A model generated the notes under the pieces. That model was not told the origin of the DNA, searched no databases, and saw only the letters and a program-made list of their open reading frames with translations. The position numbers and the translations under genes were made by a program. Below are positions 1 through 8,010 of a DNA stretch of 22,834 nucleotides, in pieces. Origin of the DNA: an uncultured Oscillospiraceae bacterium (GTDB taxonomy: Bacteria; Bacillota_A; Clostridia; Oscillospirales; Oscillospiraceae); NCBI GenBank assembly GCA_900754605.1, contig CAAEDK010000304.1:1-22834 (forward strand). Reading direction: 5' to 3'. The number at the start of each line of letters is the position of its first letter. Positions within the stretch are counted from its first letter, which is position 1.

Positions 1-1358
<1,358 letters not shown>

Positions 1359-1379
1359 CTACAACTCCTTTTCCTTCCA

Positions 1380-1414
1380 CCCGCGCGGGCGCGGGCCCAT
1401 GTAAAACAGTACAT
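1380..1414 (-). promoter_or_regulatory. two small hairpins in the guaB leader
   Basis: The leader holds an ATGTA/TACAT hairpin with a 6-nt loop (1399-1414). It is followed by a GC-rich CCCGCG/CGCGGG hairpin with a 4-nt loop (1380-1395) that ends roughly a dozen nt upstream of the ribosome-binding site. There is no U-tract, so this is not an intrinsic terminator. A role in guaB expression is a guess. Confidence 0.35.
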
Positions 1415-1437
1415 CACATGATGAAGTATGATATTTT

Positions 1438-1467
1438 ATTCTACCCCGGCCATCTCCCCTTTGTCAA
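1438..1467 (-). promoter_or_regulatory. guaB promoter, TTGACA-18-TAGAAT
   Basis: On the minus strand a perfect -35 TTGACA (1467-1462) and -10 TAGAAT (1443-1438) are separated by 18 bp. The -35 box includes the TGA stop codon of the upstream thioesterase gene. The predicted transcript starts near 1431, leaving a leader of about 76 nt before the guaB ATG. Confidence 0.75.
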
Positions 1468-2207
1468 GGAAGCTCTTTGCTGAAAATCAGGGCCGCTTCA
1501 AAGCGGGATTTGCCGTCTTCGTCCATACCGCGGACAAAGCAGGTATCCCCCTCCTGTCCAGCCATCAGTCTCAGTTCCTCTCCAGGCCTGCACTCCGCCA
1601 GATAGCCGATCTGGAGCTGAGATAGAAAAATTCCCGTCTCCAGCTTCTCCATCTCCAGGGCATCACAGGCGAAGTCTGCATACCGGGTATTATTCACATG
1701 GCCATTGATGTCGGTATCACTGTAACGAGTACGGCGGCGGTCTGCCTCTCTCAGCGCATCAGGAAGGCGAAGTTTTGACAGTTTTCTGTCTTTACACAAC
1801 GCGCCTCCTCCGGTACCGTCCAGTTCCCGGATCGCGGACAGGCGCAGAAGCTGTCGGTCAGACTGCCGGGCCAGCACCCAGGCAGAAACACACTCTCCCA
1901 CTGGCTCCTGCCCCACATACAAGTCATAGTCCCGGTATAGGGTAGCCGCCCGGCCGCCCCGGTGCCAGGTGCGGATGGTCAGTTCCTCCTCCCACCGCAG
2001 AGGCCGTTCCAGATGGTACCACACCCGGGTGAGCATCCAGAACGCACCGTGTTCCCGGGTGATGACCTCGCGTGAGAAGCCGCCGTGCTCCGCAGCCTGA
2101 GTGGCTGCCTCCTGGAGGTGTCCCAGCAAGGCCGAGGCCTTACAGACCCCATTCCCATCCACATCCCGGGAATCGATAGGCAGGGTCATCTCATACCACA
2201 GACTCAT
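1464..2207 (-). CDS. acyl-ACP thioesterase (FatA/FatB-like, double hotdog)
   Basis: Predicted to hydrolyse acyl-ACP and release free fatty acid in the cytoplasm. It has 247 residues, the usual size of bacterial members of the plant FatA/FatB family. The first hotdog domain spans about 1-130 and carries the LQEAATQAAEHGG helix. The second begins near residue 155 with RYSDTDINGHVNNTRYADF, which contains the family's D-x-N-x-H-x-N catalytic signature (N168, H170). The start ATG at 2207 overlaps the TGA of the upstream gene as ATGA, and GGAGGG lies just before it. An in-frame start 42 nt further upstream would run into the upstream gene and is less likely. The pair is probably translationally coupled. 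Chain-length specificity cannot be read from the sequence. Confidence 0.88.
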   Translation of the reverse strand: MSLWYEMTLPIDSRDVDGNGVCKASALLGHLQEAATQAAEHGGFSREVITREHGAFWMLTRVWYHLERPLRWEEELTIRTWHRGGRAATLYRDYDLYVGQEPVGECVSAWVLARQSDRQLLRLSAIRELDGTGGGALCKDRKLSKLRLPDALREADRRRTRYSDTDINGHVNNTRYADFACDALEMEKLETGIFLSQLQIGYLAECRPGEELRLMAGQEGDTCFVRGMDEDGKSRFEAALIFSKELP

Positions 2208-2827
2208 GTACCCGCCCTCCCCCGGATCAACAGGCTGGTCTTGCAGCACAGGTCATCGATGTCGTCTGCGGTGGCAGCGGGTATGCGCATCTCTGCACCA
2301 CACTGGCCGCACACCAGATCCACTGAACTGTAATTCACCCGGAAGGTCCACACTTTAGATCCGCAGGCGCAGGAGACCCCTCCCCGGGCGGCGATGTCCC
2401 GCAGCTCGGACAGGATCTCCTCCATCACCATGGGGTCTAGGAGGGGGGGGCGCTCCTCCTCAGGGTCAGGTGCCTGGTCCAGCTTATCCACTGCCTGCTC
2501 CAGGCGGGCGGTAGCGGCATACACCGGCCCCTCCTCCCCTACATAGCAGCAGTCCAGGCCGGAAGCAGTACAGGAGAAGGCCAGGGCCCGCTCCCGCAGA
2601 AAGGCATGAGAGGGACAGGACACCAGATGCTCACGCCCACAGTAAACGCACGGGACGCTCAAACGCACTCGCTGCGGCATAAACTCCACCGACAGTTCCG
2701 ACTTGCCGCAGGGGCATTTGATATGGGCCGGTGCGGCGGCCAGGGCAAACACGTCCCGCTCCACGATCACCGACTGGCGGCAGCGGGGGCAGATATAGGA
2801 CAAAAATCTGGTTTTTTCTGTTGACAT
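2204..2827 (-). CDS. Cys-rich zinc-ribbon protein, unknown function
   Basis: I do not recognise a named family. The 207-residue protein has 16 cysteines, mostly in paired knuckles: C13-x2-C16, C38-x-C40, C60-x2-C63, C153-x-C155 and C173-x2-C176, plus CC at 93-94 and 194-195. This pattern suggests an N-terminal and a C-terminal zinc ribbon, with another knuckle pair at 60-63 left over, separated by an acidic, proline-rich linker (about 105-135). There is no signal peptide or membrane segment, so it should be cytoplasmic. Its stop overlaps the thioesterase start by 4 bp, so the two are probably co-translated. The ATG at 2827 is preceded by GGAGGAAAGAG. Metal binding is inferred from the cysteines; no reaction can be assigned. 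Confidence 0.8.
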   Translation of the reverse strand: MSTEKTRFLSYICPRCRQSVIVERDVFALAAAPAHIKCPCGKSELSVEFMPQRVRLSVPCVYCGREHLVSCPSHAFLRERALAFSCTASGLDCCYVGEEGPVYAATARLEQAVDKLDQAPDPEEERPPLLDPMVMEEILSELRDIAARGGVSCACGSKVWTFRVNYSSVDLVCGQCGAEMRIPAATADDIDDLCCKTSLLIRGRAGT

Positions 2828-2890
2828 AGGGTCTCTTTCCTCCGTCCTGGGCGTTCCGGCAGATTGGTTCCGGCCCGCGGGGTTTTCTTT

Positions 2891-2919
2891 ATTATACTCT
2901 CATTTTTCCCGGTTGAACA
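2891..2919 (-). promoter_or_regulatory. promoter of the zinc-ribbon/thioesterase pair
   Basis: On the minus strand a perfect -10 TATAAT (2896-2891) lies 17 bp from a weak -35 TGTTCA (2919-2914). It sits in the 184-bp divergent gap with the ATPase gene and gives a leader of about 55-60 nt. The -10 is convincing; the -35 is poor. Confidence 0.6.
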
Positions 2920-3011
2920 GTCCCGATGACCGGATTTTCCCATCTTGCCGCACCCCAACCCCCAACGGTGCATAGTCTGAGGCAGATTTGAAGGATTTGG
3001 AGGGTCCATTT

Positions 3012-4097
3012 ATGGCTGTATCCCACGAGATTCAATATTTTTTGGGGGCAAATTCCCCCTCTGGTTTTTATTCCTTGTACTCCGAACTTCTTCCCCCCGA
3101 GACGGCCAATGTCATCTACATCCTAAAGGGCGGACCTGGGTGCGGAAAATCTACCCTGATGCGCCGGGTAGCCCAGAGGGCCGCCCAGGCTGGTGAGACA
3201 GTGGAGTACATCCTCTGCTCCGGGGACCCGGACTCGCTGGATGCCGTGGTCCTCCCCCGCCTGGGTGCCGCTCTGGTGGACGGAACCGCACCCCATGTGG
3301 TGGAGCCCAAATACCCCGGGGCGGTGGAGCAGTACGTCAATCTGGGGGACTGCTATGACCGTTCAGGTCTGCGGGCCATTCGGAGCGAGATCTTGACGTG
3401 TATGGATGGCTACAAGGCACACTATCAGCGGGCCTACCGCTGTCTGGACGCTGCTTCCGAAATCCAGACCGATGTCCGCGCCATGCTGATTACCCCCGCT
3501 CTGGAGGAGAAGCTGGCTGCCCGCGCTCATGGGATCCTCTCCCGTGAGCTGAAGCCCAAGCACACTTCCTCCGCTGGCTGTGTAAAGCAGCGGTTCCTGG
3601 ACGCTATCTCCCACAAGGGATCCATTACCTTATTCCAAACGGCCTGCGCCCAGTGCACCCGGATCTACGAGCTGTCCGACAGCTATGGCCTGGCGCATCT
3701 GATGCTCACCCACCTGTTAGCAGGCGGGATCATGGGGGGCTATGACATGGTGGCCTGCCCGGATCCCATGGCCCCAGACCGGCTCTCTCACCTCCTGGTC
3801 CCGGAACTTGGCCTGGCCTTCCTCTCTGCATGCCCCGCCCAGCCCTTCCCAGGACACCCCAGCAGGAGGCTGCGTCTGGATGCTATGGTGGACCGGGAAC
3901 TGCTGCGCCGGTGCCGTGCCCGGCTCCGCTTCGCCAAAAAAGTCTCCTCTGCCCTCACCGGAGAAGCTGTTGAGTCTCTGGCTCAAGCCAAATCCATGCA
4001 CGATGGGCTGGAAGCTCTGTATAACCCCTATGTGGACTTCACCAGGGTACAGGAGATGGCGGACATCATCTCAGAGGAACTCCTTGCCATGACTTAA
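3012..4097 (+). CDS. PRK06851-type P-loop ATPase with internal duplication
   Basis: Cytoplasmic ATP-binding protein of 361 residues, resembling the uncharacterised PRK06851 family of spore-forming Firmicutes. Recalled family landmarks present are a Walker A at 40-48 (GGPGCGKST), CSGDPDSLDAVVLP, LVDGTAPHVVEPKYPGAVEQYVNLG, and a second half starting RFLDAISHKGS. Residues 9-95 and 194-280 look like two copies of the same fold: YFLGANSPSG against RFLDAISHKG, and DPDSLDAVVLPRLGAAL against DPMAPDRLSHLLVPELGLAF. The second copy has no intact P-loop. The ATG at 3012 has GGAGGG 7 nt upstream; an in-frame ATG at 2988 lies before that site and is rejected. Its function is unknown, and no partner gene is adjacent. 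Confidence 0.82.
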   Translation: MAVSHEIQYFLGANSPSGFYSLYSELLPPETANVIYILKGGPGCGKSTLMRRVAQRAAQAGETVEYILCSGDPDSLDAVVLPRLGAALVDGTAPHVVEPKYPGAVEQYVNLGDCYDRSGLRAIRSEILTCMDGYKAHYQRAYRCLDAASEIQTDVRAMLITPALEEKLAARAHGILSRELKPKHTSSAGCVKQRFLDAISHKGSITLFQTACAQCTRIYELSDSYGLAHLMLTHLLAGGIMGGYDMVACPDPMAPDRLSHLLVPELGLAFLSACPAQPFPGHPSRRLRLDAMVDRELLRRCRARLRFAKKVSSALTGEAVESLAQAKSMHDGLEALYNPYVDFTRVQEMADIISEELLAMT

Positions 4098-4114
4098 ACT
4101 TAATCGAAAATATT

Positions 4115-4151
4115 GGTGCGGCGGACACCTGCTCCAGGTATCCGCCGCACC
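4115..4151. terminator. bidirectional hairpin between convergent genes
   Basis: An 11-bp perfect stem, GGTGCGGCGGA (4115-4125) with TCCGCCGCACC (4141-4151), continues past one C/A mismatch into ACCTG/CAGGT around a 3-nt loop. It lies in the 72-bp gap between two convergent genes. The T-tract is modest on either strand, so it may also act as an RNA 3'-end stabiliser. Confidence 0.75.
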
Positions 4152-4169
4152 ACTGTTTCACAGTTTCTC

Positions 4170-5060
4170 TCATATCTTTCGGAAGGCTAAGTTCAAATCC
4201 ACATTCCCCTGGATCCCCGGTACCACTCCGGTGTGGGTGTACTGCCACATCTCAAAATCATAGAAAAAATCCGGCTTAGTATCGTACTCTGCCAGCCAGA
4301 ACTGAGAGGTGTCCAGCTGATCCAGCTGATAAAAGAGATAACCCAGCTCCTGATTAAAATAAACCATTGGTGTATATCCAGCTACGGAGATCAAATCACA
4401 AAAGGCGGTCGCACACTGGGTCACAGTATCTCCGTCCATTCCGTTGGTACGGGCCTCCGCCCCGTCAATAAACTCCCAGTCAAATGCCACTGGGTACTTG
4501 ATGGGATAACCCCGGATGGCAGACAGCACAAAATCGGCCTCCTCTTCTGCCTCCAGCACCGAGGTAGCCTGGGAAAAGAAGTACACTCCCACATCCAGTC
4601 CGGCAGCCAGGGCCCCGTCCATATTCTCCCGAAACCGCTCATCCATCTGGAGGGCTCCCTGGGAGTAACCCCGGTAACCCACCCGGATCATGGCAAACTC
4701 CACGCCGGAGTCGGCCACTGCCTGCCAGTCGATCTCCCCCTGATAAAAAGAGACATCGATCCCCTGCACGCCCCGTCGTCCGCCAGACTGGTACTGGAGC
4801 CACCCCTGGCTGTCCACTGAAAAGCGTTCCGGATCATATTGGTTCCGGTCCACACCCTCTAATACCAGAAGCTGCTGCTCTCGGTAGGTCAAATACTCCG
4901 GCTCCTTCTCACCAAGCAGCAGATACAGCACGACACCGGACACTGTCAGAGCCAGCAGGGACAGCACCAGCGCCGCCTTTCCGGTCCAACCGCCTCCGCT
5001 GCCTGCAGTCCGCTTTCCGGTCCCTCTTTTGCTTGTGGGAGCCGGACGAAGTCCTTCCAT
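4170..5060 (-). CDS. membrane-anchored GH25 muramidase (lysozyme)
   Basis: Predicted to cleave the MurNAc-GlcNAc bond of peptidoglycan outside the membrane. Counting from ATG 5060 (296 residues): a basic, Gly/Ser-rich cytoplasmic N-terminus, one transmembrane helix at about 28-49, a linker, then a GH25 catalytic domain from about 99 to the end. GIDVSFYQGEIDW gives the first catalytic Asp (D102), and FDWEF gives the D194/E196 pair. The hydrophobic helix has no signal-peptidase motif and reads as a type II anchor. There is no cell-wall-binding repeat. An upstream in-frame TTG at 5162 lies inside the -35 box of a good promoter, so it cannot be on that transcript. ATG 5060 has GATGGAGG 10 nt before it. 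The gene stands alone; a role in wall remodelling, possibly in sporulation, is inference. Confidence 0.9.
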   Translation of the reverse strand: MEGLRPAPTSKRGTGKRTAGSGGGWTGKAALVLSLLALTVSGVVLYLLLGEKEPEYLTYREQQLLVLEGVDRNQYDPERFSVDSQGWLQYQSGGRRGVQGIDVSFYQGEIDWQAVADSGVEFAMIRVGYRGYSQGALQMDERFRENMDGALAAGLDVGVYFFSQATSVLEAEEEADFVLSAIRGYPIKYPVAFDWEFIDGAEARTNGMDGDTVTQCATAFCDLISVAGYTPMVYFNQELGYLFYQLDQLDTSQFWLAEYDTKPDFFYDFEMWQYTHTGVVPGIQGNVDLNLAFRKI

Positions 5061-5133
5061 AGCACGCAAGCCTCCATCTCTGGCCGGAGCCAGTTTGCCG
5101 TTTTCCCCGGCCAGTTTCGCCAGAGTCTCCTTT

Positions 5134-5162
5134 ATTGTAACAGCATTTTCCGCAGGATGCAA
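5134..5162 (-). promoter_or_regulatory. promoter of the GH25 gene, TTGCAT-17-TACAAT
   Basis: On the minus strand -35 TTGCAT (5162-5157) and -10 TACAAT (5139-5134) are exactly 17 bp apart. Transcription would begin near 5127, with a leader of about 67 nt to ATG 5060. This promoter decides the start codon of the downstream gene. Confidence 0.7.
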
Positions 5163-5165
5163 GAC

Positions 5166-5490
5166 TTACAATGCCCAGCCCTTTCACCGGCACATTGTCA
5201 TTCCCATCCAATTCTATGTCCCAAGAAACCGTTAGAGGACTTGTTTCCAGGTCATCATCGCTTCCATTTTATAAACAGCTATGAGCCGCTTTATTTTGAT
5301 CTCACCGTGCTTCAGTATTTCAGCAATCGATGACTGCTCTGCACCCGTCACTGGCGCCTCCGGGCAAAGGCTCCTGCCAGACTGACTTCCCATCCAGATC
5401 CAGACGGCAGATCTCAGCGCAGGGGAAGCTCATTATAAACAGCAGGACAATTCGCACCTTTTCTCTATCTGGCCGCTAGGACGCAAATTT
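5166..5490. other. gene-poor intergenic stretch
   Basis: Between the divergent GH25 and nagB promoters lie about 330 bp without any supportable gene apart from the doubtful small ORF above. I see no tRNA, riboswitch core or repeat array in it. It may contain decayed coding sequence. Confidence 0.5.
5232..5393 (-). other. possible 53-codon small ORF, doubtful
   Basis: A short minus-strand reading frame starts at ATG 5393 and ends at TAA (5234-5232). Its C-terminal 35 residues look protein-like (IAEILKHGEIKIKRLIAVYK, then MEAMMTWKQVL) rather than random. There is no convincing ribosome-binding site and I recognise no family. It may be a decayed remnant of a longer gene. It is the only candidate in an otherwise gene-free stretch. 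Confidence 0.2.
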
Positions 5491-5491
5491 T

Positions 5492-5513
5492 CAGTGACAA
5501 TCCCCCGTCACTG
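5492..5513. promoter_or_regulatory. inverted-repeat operator in the nagB promoter
   Basis: CAGTGAC (5492-5498) and GTCACTG (5507-5513) form a perfect 7-bp inverted repeat with an 8-bp spacer. It covers most of the -35 box and nearly all the space to the -10. A dimeric repressor bound here would block RNA polymerase. The arms do not match the GntR-type NagR consensus I recall, so the regulator is unknown. Confidence 0.55.
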
Positions 5514-5522
5514 TGCTACAAT
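5494..5522 (+). promoter_or_regulatory. nagB promoter, GTGACA-17-TGnTACAAT
   Basis: The -35 GTGACA (5494-5499) and -10 TACAAT (5517-5522) are 17 bp apart, and the -10 has an extended TG motif (5514-5515). The transcript would start near 5529, leaving a leader of about 128 nt. Confidence 0.7.
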
Positions 5523-5571
5523 CAAAGCAGGATCGCGCCGGGACCTGAGCCCGTTTCCTGGACACCATTAT

Positions 5572-5601
5572 GATCGGTTCACTGGAACCCCACAACCGAT
5601 C
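5572..5601 (+). promoter_or_regulatory. alternative hairpins in the nagB leader
   Basis: GATCGGTT (5572-5579) can pair with AACCGATC (5594-5601). The overlapping GGTTC (5576-5580) can instead pair with GAACC (5585-5589). The two foldings exclude each other. No U-tract follows, so classical attenuation is not supported; the element may be chance. Confidence 0.3.
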
Positions 5602-5656
5602 TGCCTGAAACTCCCCCGCCCCCTGGCCGCGCTCCGCAGGAAAGGAGAATTGTTCC

Positions 5657-6382
5657 ATGAAAATCATCTCAGTGAAGGACTACCCGGCGCTCAGCCGCGC
5701 CGCCGCCAATATTATCGCCGCCCAGGTGATCCTCAAACCCCGCTGTGTGTTGGGTCTGGCCACCGGCTCCAGCCCTGTGGGCACCTATGAGGAACTGGTT
5801 CGCCGCTGTCAGGCAGGCGAACTGGACTTCTCCCAGGTTCACACCGTCAACTTGGACGAGTATGTGGGTCTGAACCGGGACCACGACCAGAGCTATGCCT
5901 ATTTCATGCGGGACAATCTGTTCGACCACATCAATCTGGATCTGTCCAATACCAACGTTCCCGACGGCATGGATCCTGATGGTGACGGAGCCTGTGCCCG
6001 CTATGACCAAATCATCCATGACCTGGGCGGCATCGATCTTCAGCTGCTGGGTCTGGGAGTAAACGGCCACATCGGCTTCAATGAACCCGCTGAGTCTTTC
6101 TCCCTGGGCACCCACCAAGTGGAACTCACCGACAGCACCCGACAGGCCAACCGCCGCTTCTTCTCCAGCCTGGAAGAGGTCCCCACCCACGCCCGGACTA
6201 TGGGCGTCCGGGACATCATGCAGGCCCGGAAGGTTCTGATGGTTGCTAACGGAGCCTCCAAAGCTCAGGCCATTCGGGACGCCTTCTTCGGCCCTGTGAC
6301 CCCTCACGTTCCCGCCTCTATTCTCCAGCTCCACGGCGACTTCACTCTGGTGGCAGATGAGGAGGCCCTTTCCCTCATCTGA
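5657..6382 (+). CDS. nagB: glucosamine-6-phosphate deaminase
   Basis: Converts glucosamine-6-phosphate to fructose-6-phosphate and ammonia, feeding amino-sugar carbon into glycolysis. At 241 residues it matches the short Firmicutes form, which lacks the C-terminal allosteric region of the 266-residue E. coli enzyme. Phosphate-binding LATGSSP is at 34-40 and NLDEY has the catalytic D67. LGLGVNGHIGFNEP carries H138 and E143, with N136 where E. coli has Asp141, as is usual in Firmicutes. ATG 5657 has AAAGGAG about 9 nt upstream. It stands alone without nagA, between its own promoter with operator and a strong terminator, so it is probably controlled separately by amino-sugar supply. Confidence 0.96.
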   Translation: MKIISVKDYPALSRAAANIIAAQVILKPRCVLGLATGSSPVGTYEELVRRCQAGELDFSQVHTVNLDEYVGLNRDHDQSYAYFMRDNLFDHINLDLSNTNVPDGMDPDGDGACARYDQIIHDLGGIDLQLLGLGVNGHIGFNEPAESFSLGTHQVELTDSTRQANRRFFSSLEEVPTHARTMGVRDIMQARKVLMVANGASKAQAIRDAFFGPVTPHVPASILQLHGDFTLVADEEALSLI

Positions 6383-6400
6383 CCCCATCTTTCCATCTAC

Positions 6401-6449
6401 TATAACGCCCCGGGGCAGTCCAACAGGACCGCTCCGGGGCGTTATTTTT
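6401..6449 (+). terminator. rho-independent terminator after nagB
   Basis: A long stem pairs ATAACGCCCCGGGGC (6401-6415) with GCTCCGGGGCGTTAT (6430-6444) with one interior mismatch, followed at once by a T-run to 6449. Confidence 0.9.
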
Positions 6450-6528
6450 TGCTGGACAGGCAGATTTCCCCATCTCCTGGCATACAGTATCCCTGCTGAT
6501 ACCATACAGTGAACGGGAGGTACGTGGG

Positions 6529-7710
6529 ATGGGGCGTCTTTGGGGAAAACAGCATATCCGGGATCTGTGTCTTGCCTTGGGGCTCTTGTGTGCTGCCCTG
6601 GCCCTGATCCTATGGCCCGGAGAGGCCATGTCCGCCATGAAGGATGGCCTCTCCCTCTGCGGCAACGTCATTCTGCCCTCCCTCTTCCCCTTCTTCGTGC
6701 TCTCTTCTCTGGTGGTGGAACTTGGAATGTCCCGCTGTCTGGGGCGGCTGTTTCAACCTGTAATGGCCCCCCTCTTCCGAGTAAATGGGGCCTGCGCCTC
6801 CGCTGTGGCTTTGGGCTTCATCGGAGGCTATCCGGTGGGGGCCCGTACCGCCATCGCCCTATACGAGAACGGACAGTGCTCCCGCACCGAGGCCGAGCGG
6901 CTGCTGGCCTTCTGCAACAACTCCGGTCCTGCCTTCATCCTGGGGGTAGTGGGAACCGGAGTATTCGGCAGCGGAGCGGCAGGCCTGCTGCTTTATCTGG
7001 CCCATGTAGCCGCCTCCCTGCTAGTGGGGGTACTGTTCCGCTTCTACCGCTACCAGGATCCACCTCGCCACAGCCGCCAGCCAGAGGCTCACTTTCAAGC
7101 CGCCCGGTTCTCTGCCGCCTTCACTCGGTCAGTCACCGGATCCCTGGCCTCCGCACTGAATATTTGCGCCTTCATCTTATTTTTCACTGTGACCATCCGG
7201 ATGCTTACCCTCTCCGGGCTGCTCACCGGCCTAGCCCGGCTCCTGGCCCGGCTGTGCGCTCCGCTGGGACTCTCCCTGGTGTGGGCGGAGAGGCTGCTCA
7301 CCGGGATCCTGGAGGTCTCCTCTGGGGTGTCATCTCTCACCGGCGGAGCTCTCTCCGGGCGGCTCTCTATGGCCGCTTTCATGCTGGGCTGGGCCGGACT
7401 GTCCGTCCACTGCCAGGTGCTGGCCTTTCTGGGGGACTCCGGCCTGTCCATGGGGACCTATCTGTGGGGCAAGCTGCTCCACGGCCTTTTCTCCGCCGCC
7501 CTGCTGGGTCTTCTGACCCGTCTGTTTCCTCTGGACGCCCCGGTATCTGCCTATCTGGCCGAGCAGACTGAAACGCTGGCCTCTCTGGACCTCCAGCAGG
7601 CCCTGACCATCTCCTCTGTCTCCGCCTGGTGCTTGTGGCTTCTCTTCCTCCTGCTGGCCGCCCATGGGATAAAAAAAAGCAGTGGAAAATCTCACGCCCA
7701 CGGGGTATAA
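6529..7710 (+). CDS. ylbJ: YlbJ-type sporulation integral membrane protein
   Basis: A polytopic membrane protein of 393 residues in the YlbJ/nucleoside-recognition (GATE) family; YlbJ is about 408 residues and is needed for sporulation in Bacillus. Hydrophobic segments fill most of the chain, starting with one at about 14-30. Signature stretches are LPSLFPFFVLSSLV (about 49-62), GGYPVGA (99-105) and FCNNSGPAF (128-136). The transported substrate, if any, is not known. ATG 6529 follows GGGAGG. The nagB terminator lies upstream, and a short Cys4 gene follows. In Bacillus ylbJ directly follows rsmD-coaD; here those genes are about 4 kb away on the other strand, which supports the assignment while showing a rearrangement. 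Confidence 0.85.
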   Translation: MGRLWGKQHIRDLCLALGLLCAALALILWPGEAMSAMKDGLSLCGNVILPSLFPFFVLSSLVVELGMSRCLGRLFQPVMAPLFRVNGACASAVALGFIGGYPVGARTAIALYENGQCSRTEAERLLAFCNNSGPAFILGVVGTGVFGSGAAGLLLYLAHVAASLLVGVLFRFYRYQDPPRHSRQPEAHFQAARFSAAFTRSVTGSLASALNICAFILFFTVTIRMLTLSGLLTGLARLLARLCAPLGLSLVWAERLLTGILEVSSGVSSLTGGALSGRLSMAAFMLGWAGLSVHCQVLAFLGDSGLSMGTYLWGKLLHGLFSAALLGLLTRLFPLDAPVSAYLAEQTETLASLDLQQALTISSVSAWCLWLLFLLLAAHGIKKSSGKSHAHGV

Positions 7711-7711
7711 T
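7683..7711 (+). promoter_or_regulatory. promoter overlapping the ylbJ stop codon
   Basis: A perfect -10 TATAAT (7706-7711) contains the TAA stop of ylbJ (7708-7710). A 4/6 -35 TGGAAA (7683-7688) lies 17 bp upstream. It would serve the small Cys4 gene. Confidence 0.5.
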
Positions 7712-7736
7712 AGGGAGAGCTTCCAACACCTGTGAC

Positions 7737-7755
7737 AAGGGAGGTGTCTCCGTTG
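7737..7755 (+). promoter_or_regulatory. ribosome-binding site deciding a TTG start
   Basis: AAGGGAGGTG (7737-7746) lies 6 nt before TTG (7753-7755). No ATG is suitably placed, so the small downstream gene most likely starts at this TTG. Confidence 0.7.
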
Positions 7756-7965
7756 GCCCTGTTTCAAAAGAAGATCGAGCCCCGTTGTGTCTACTGCGCC
7801 CGCAGCCGTCCCCTGGACGATGAGCAGGTGGTCTGTGACAAGAAAGGCGTCATGTCCGCCGGCTCTCACTGCCGGTCCTTTCGATATGATCCCCTCAAGC
7901 GCGTTCCGCCTCGTCCCGCCAAAGCGGATTTCAGCGCTTTGAAGGACGAAGATTTTCAAATTTGA
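7753..7965 (+). CDS. small Cys4 (zinc-ribbon-like) protein, unknown function
   Basis: A 70-residue basic protein beginning MALFQKKIEPRCVYC. Four cysteines (C12, C15, C28, C40) are spaced like a small treble-clef or zinc-ribbon site, followed by a basic, proline-rich stretch (YDPLKRVPPRPAKADF) and an acidic end. There is no signal or membrane segment. It has a strong ribosome site, an apparent promoter and a terminator immediately after, so it looks like a real, separately expressed gene. I have an impression that similar proteins are common in related gut Clostridia but cannot name a family. Metal binding is inferred. An upstream in-frame start at 7732 lies before the ribosome site and is rejected. 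Confidence 0.75.
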   Translation: MALFQKKIEPRCVYCARSRPLDDEQVVCDKKGVMSAGSHCRSFRYDPLKRVPPRPAKADFSALKDEDFQI

Positions 7966-7968
7966 CAC

Positions 7969-8010
7969 AACAAAAACAGCAGGCAGACGCCTGCTGTTTT
8001 TGTTGTTTTT
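7969..8010. terminator. bidirectional terminator between Cys4 gene and znuB
   Basis: A 16-bp perfect stem, AACAAAAACAGCAGGC (7969-7984) with its complement (7989-8004), has a 4-nt loop and is followed by a T-run on the plus strand. The A/T-rich base serves as a U-tract in both directions. It separates convergent transcripts. Confidence 0.9.

Noticed and set aside
5060..5162. Longer start (TTG 5162) for the GH25 muramidase
   Set aside because: The TTG is the -35 box of a well-spaced promoter and cannot be on its transcript; ATG 5060 has a good ribosome site.
5657..6382. Missing catalytic Asp141 in NagB
   Set aside because: Asn at this position is normal in the short Firmicutes enzymes; the other catalytic residues are intact.
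6540..7571. A 343-codon ORF in another frame within ylbJ
   Set aside because: The ylbJ frame has family motifs and membrane helices; the alternative is Arg/Ser/Pro-rich, as expected from a shifted GC-rich frame.
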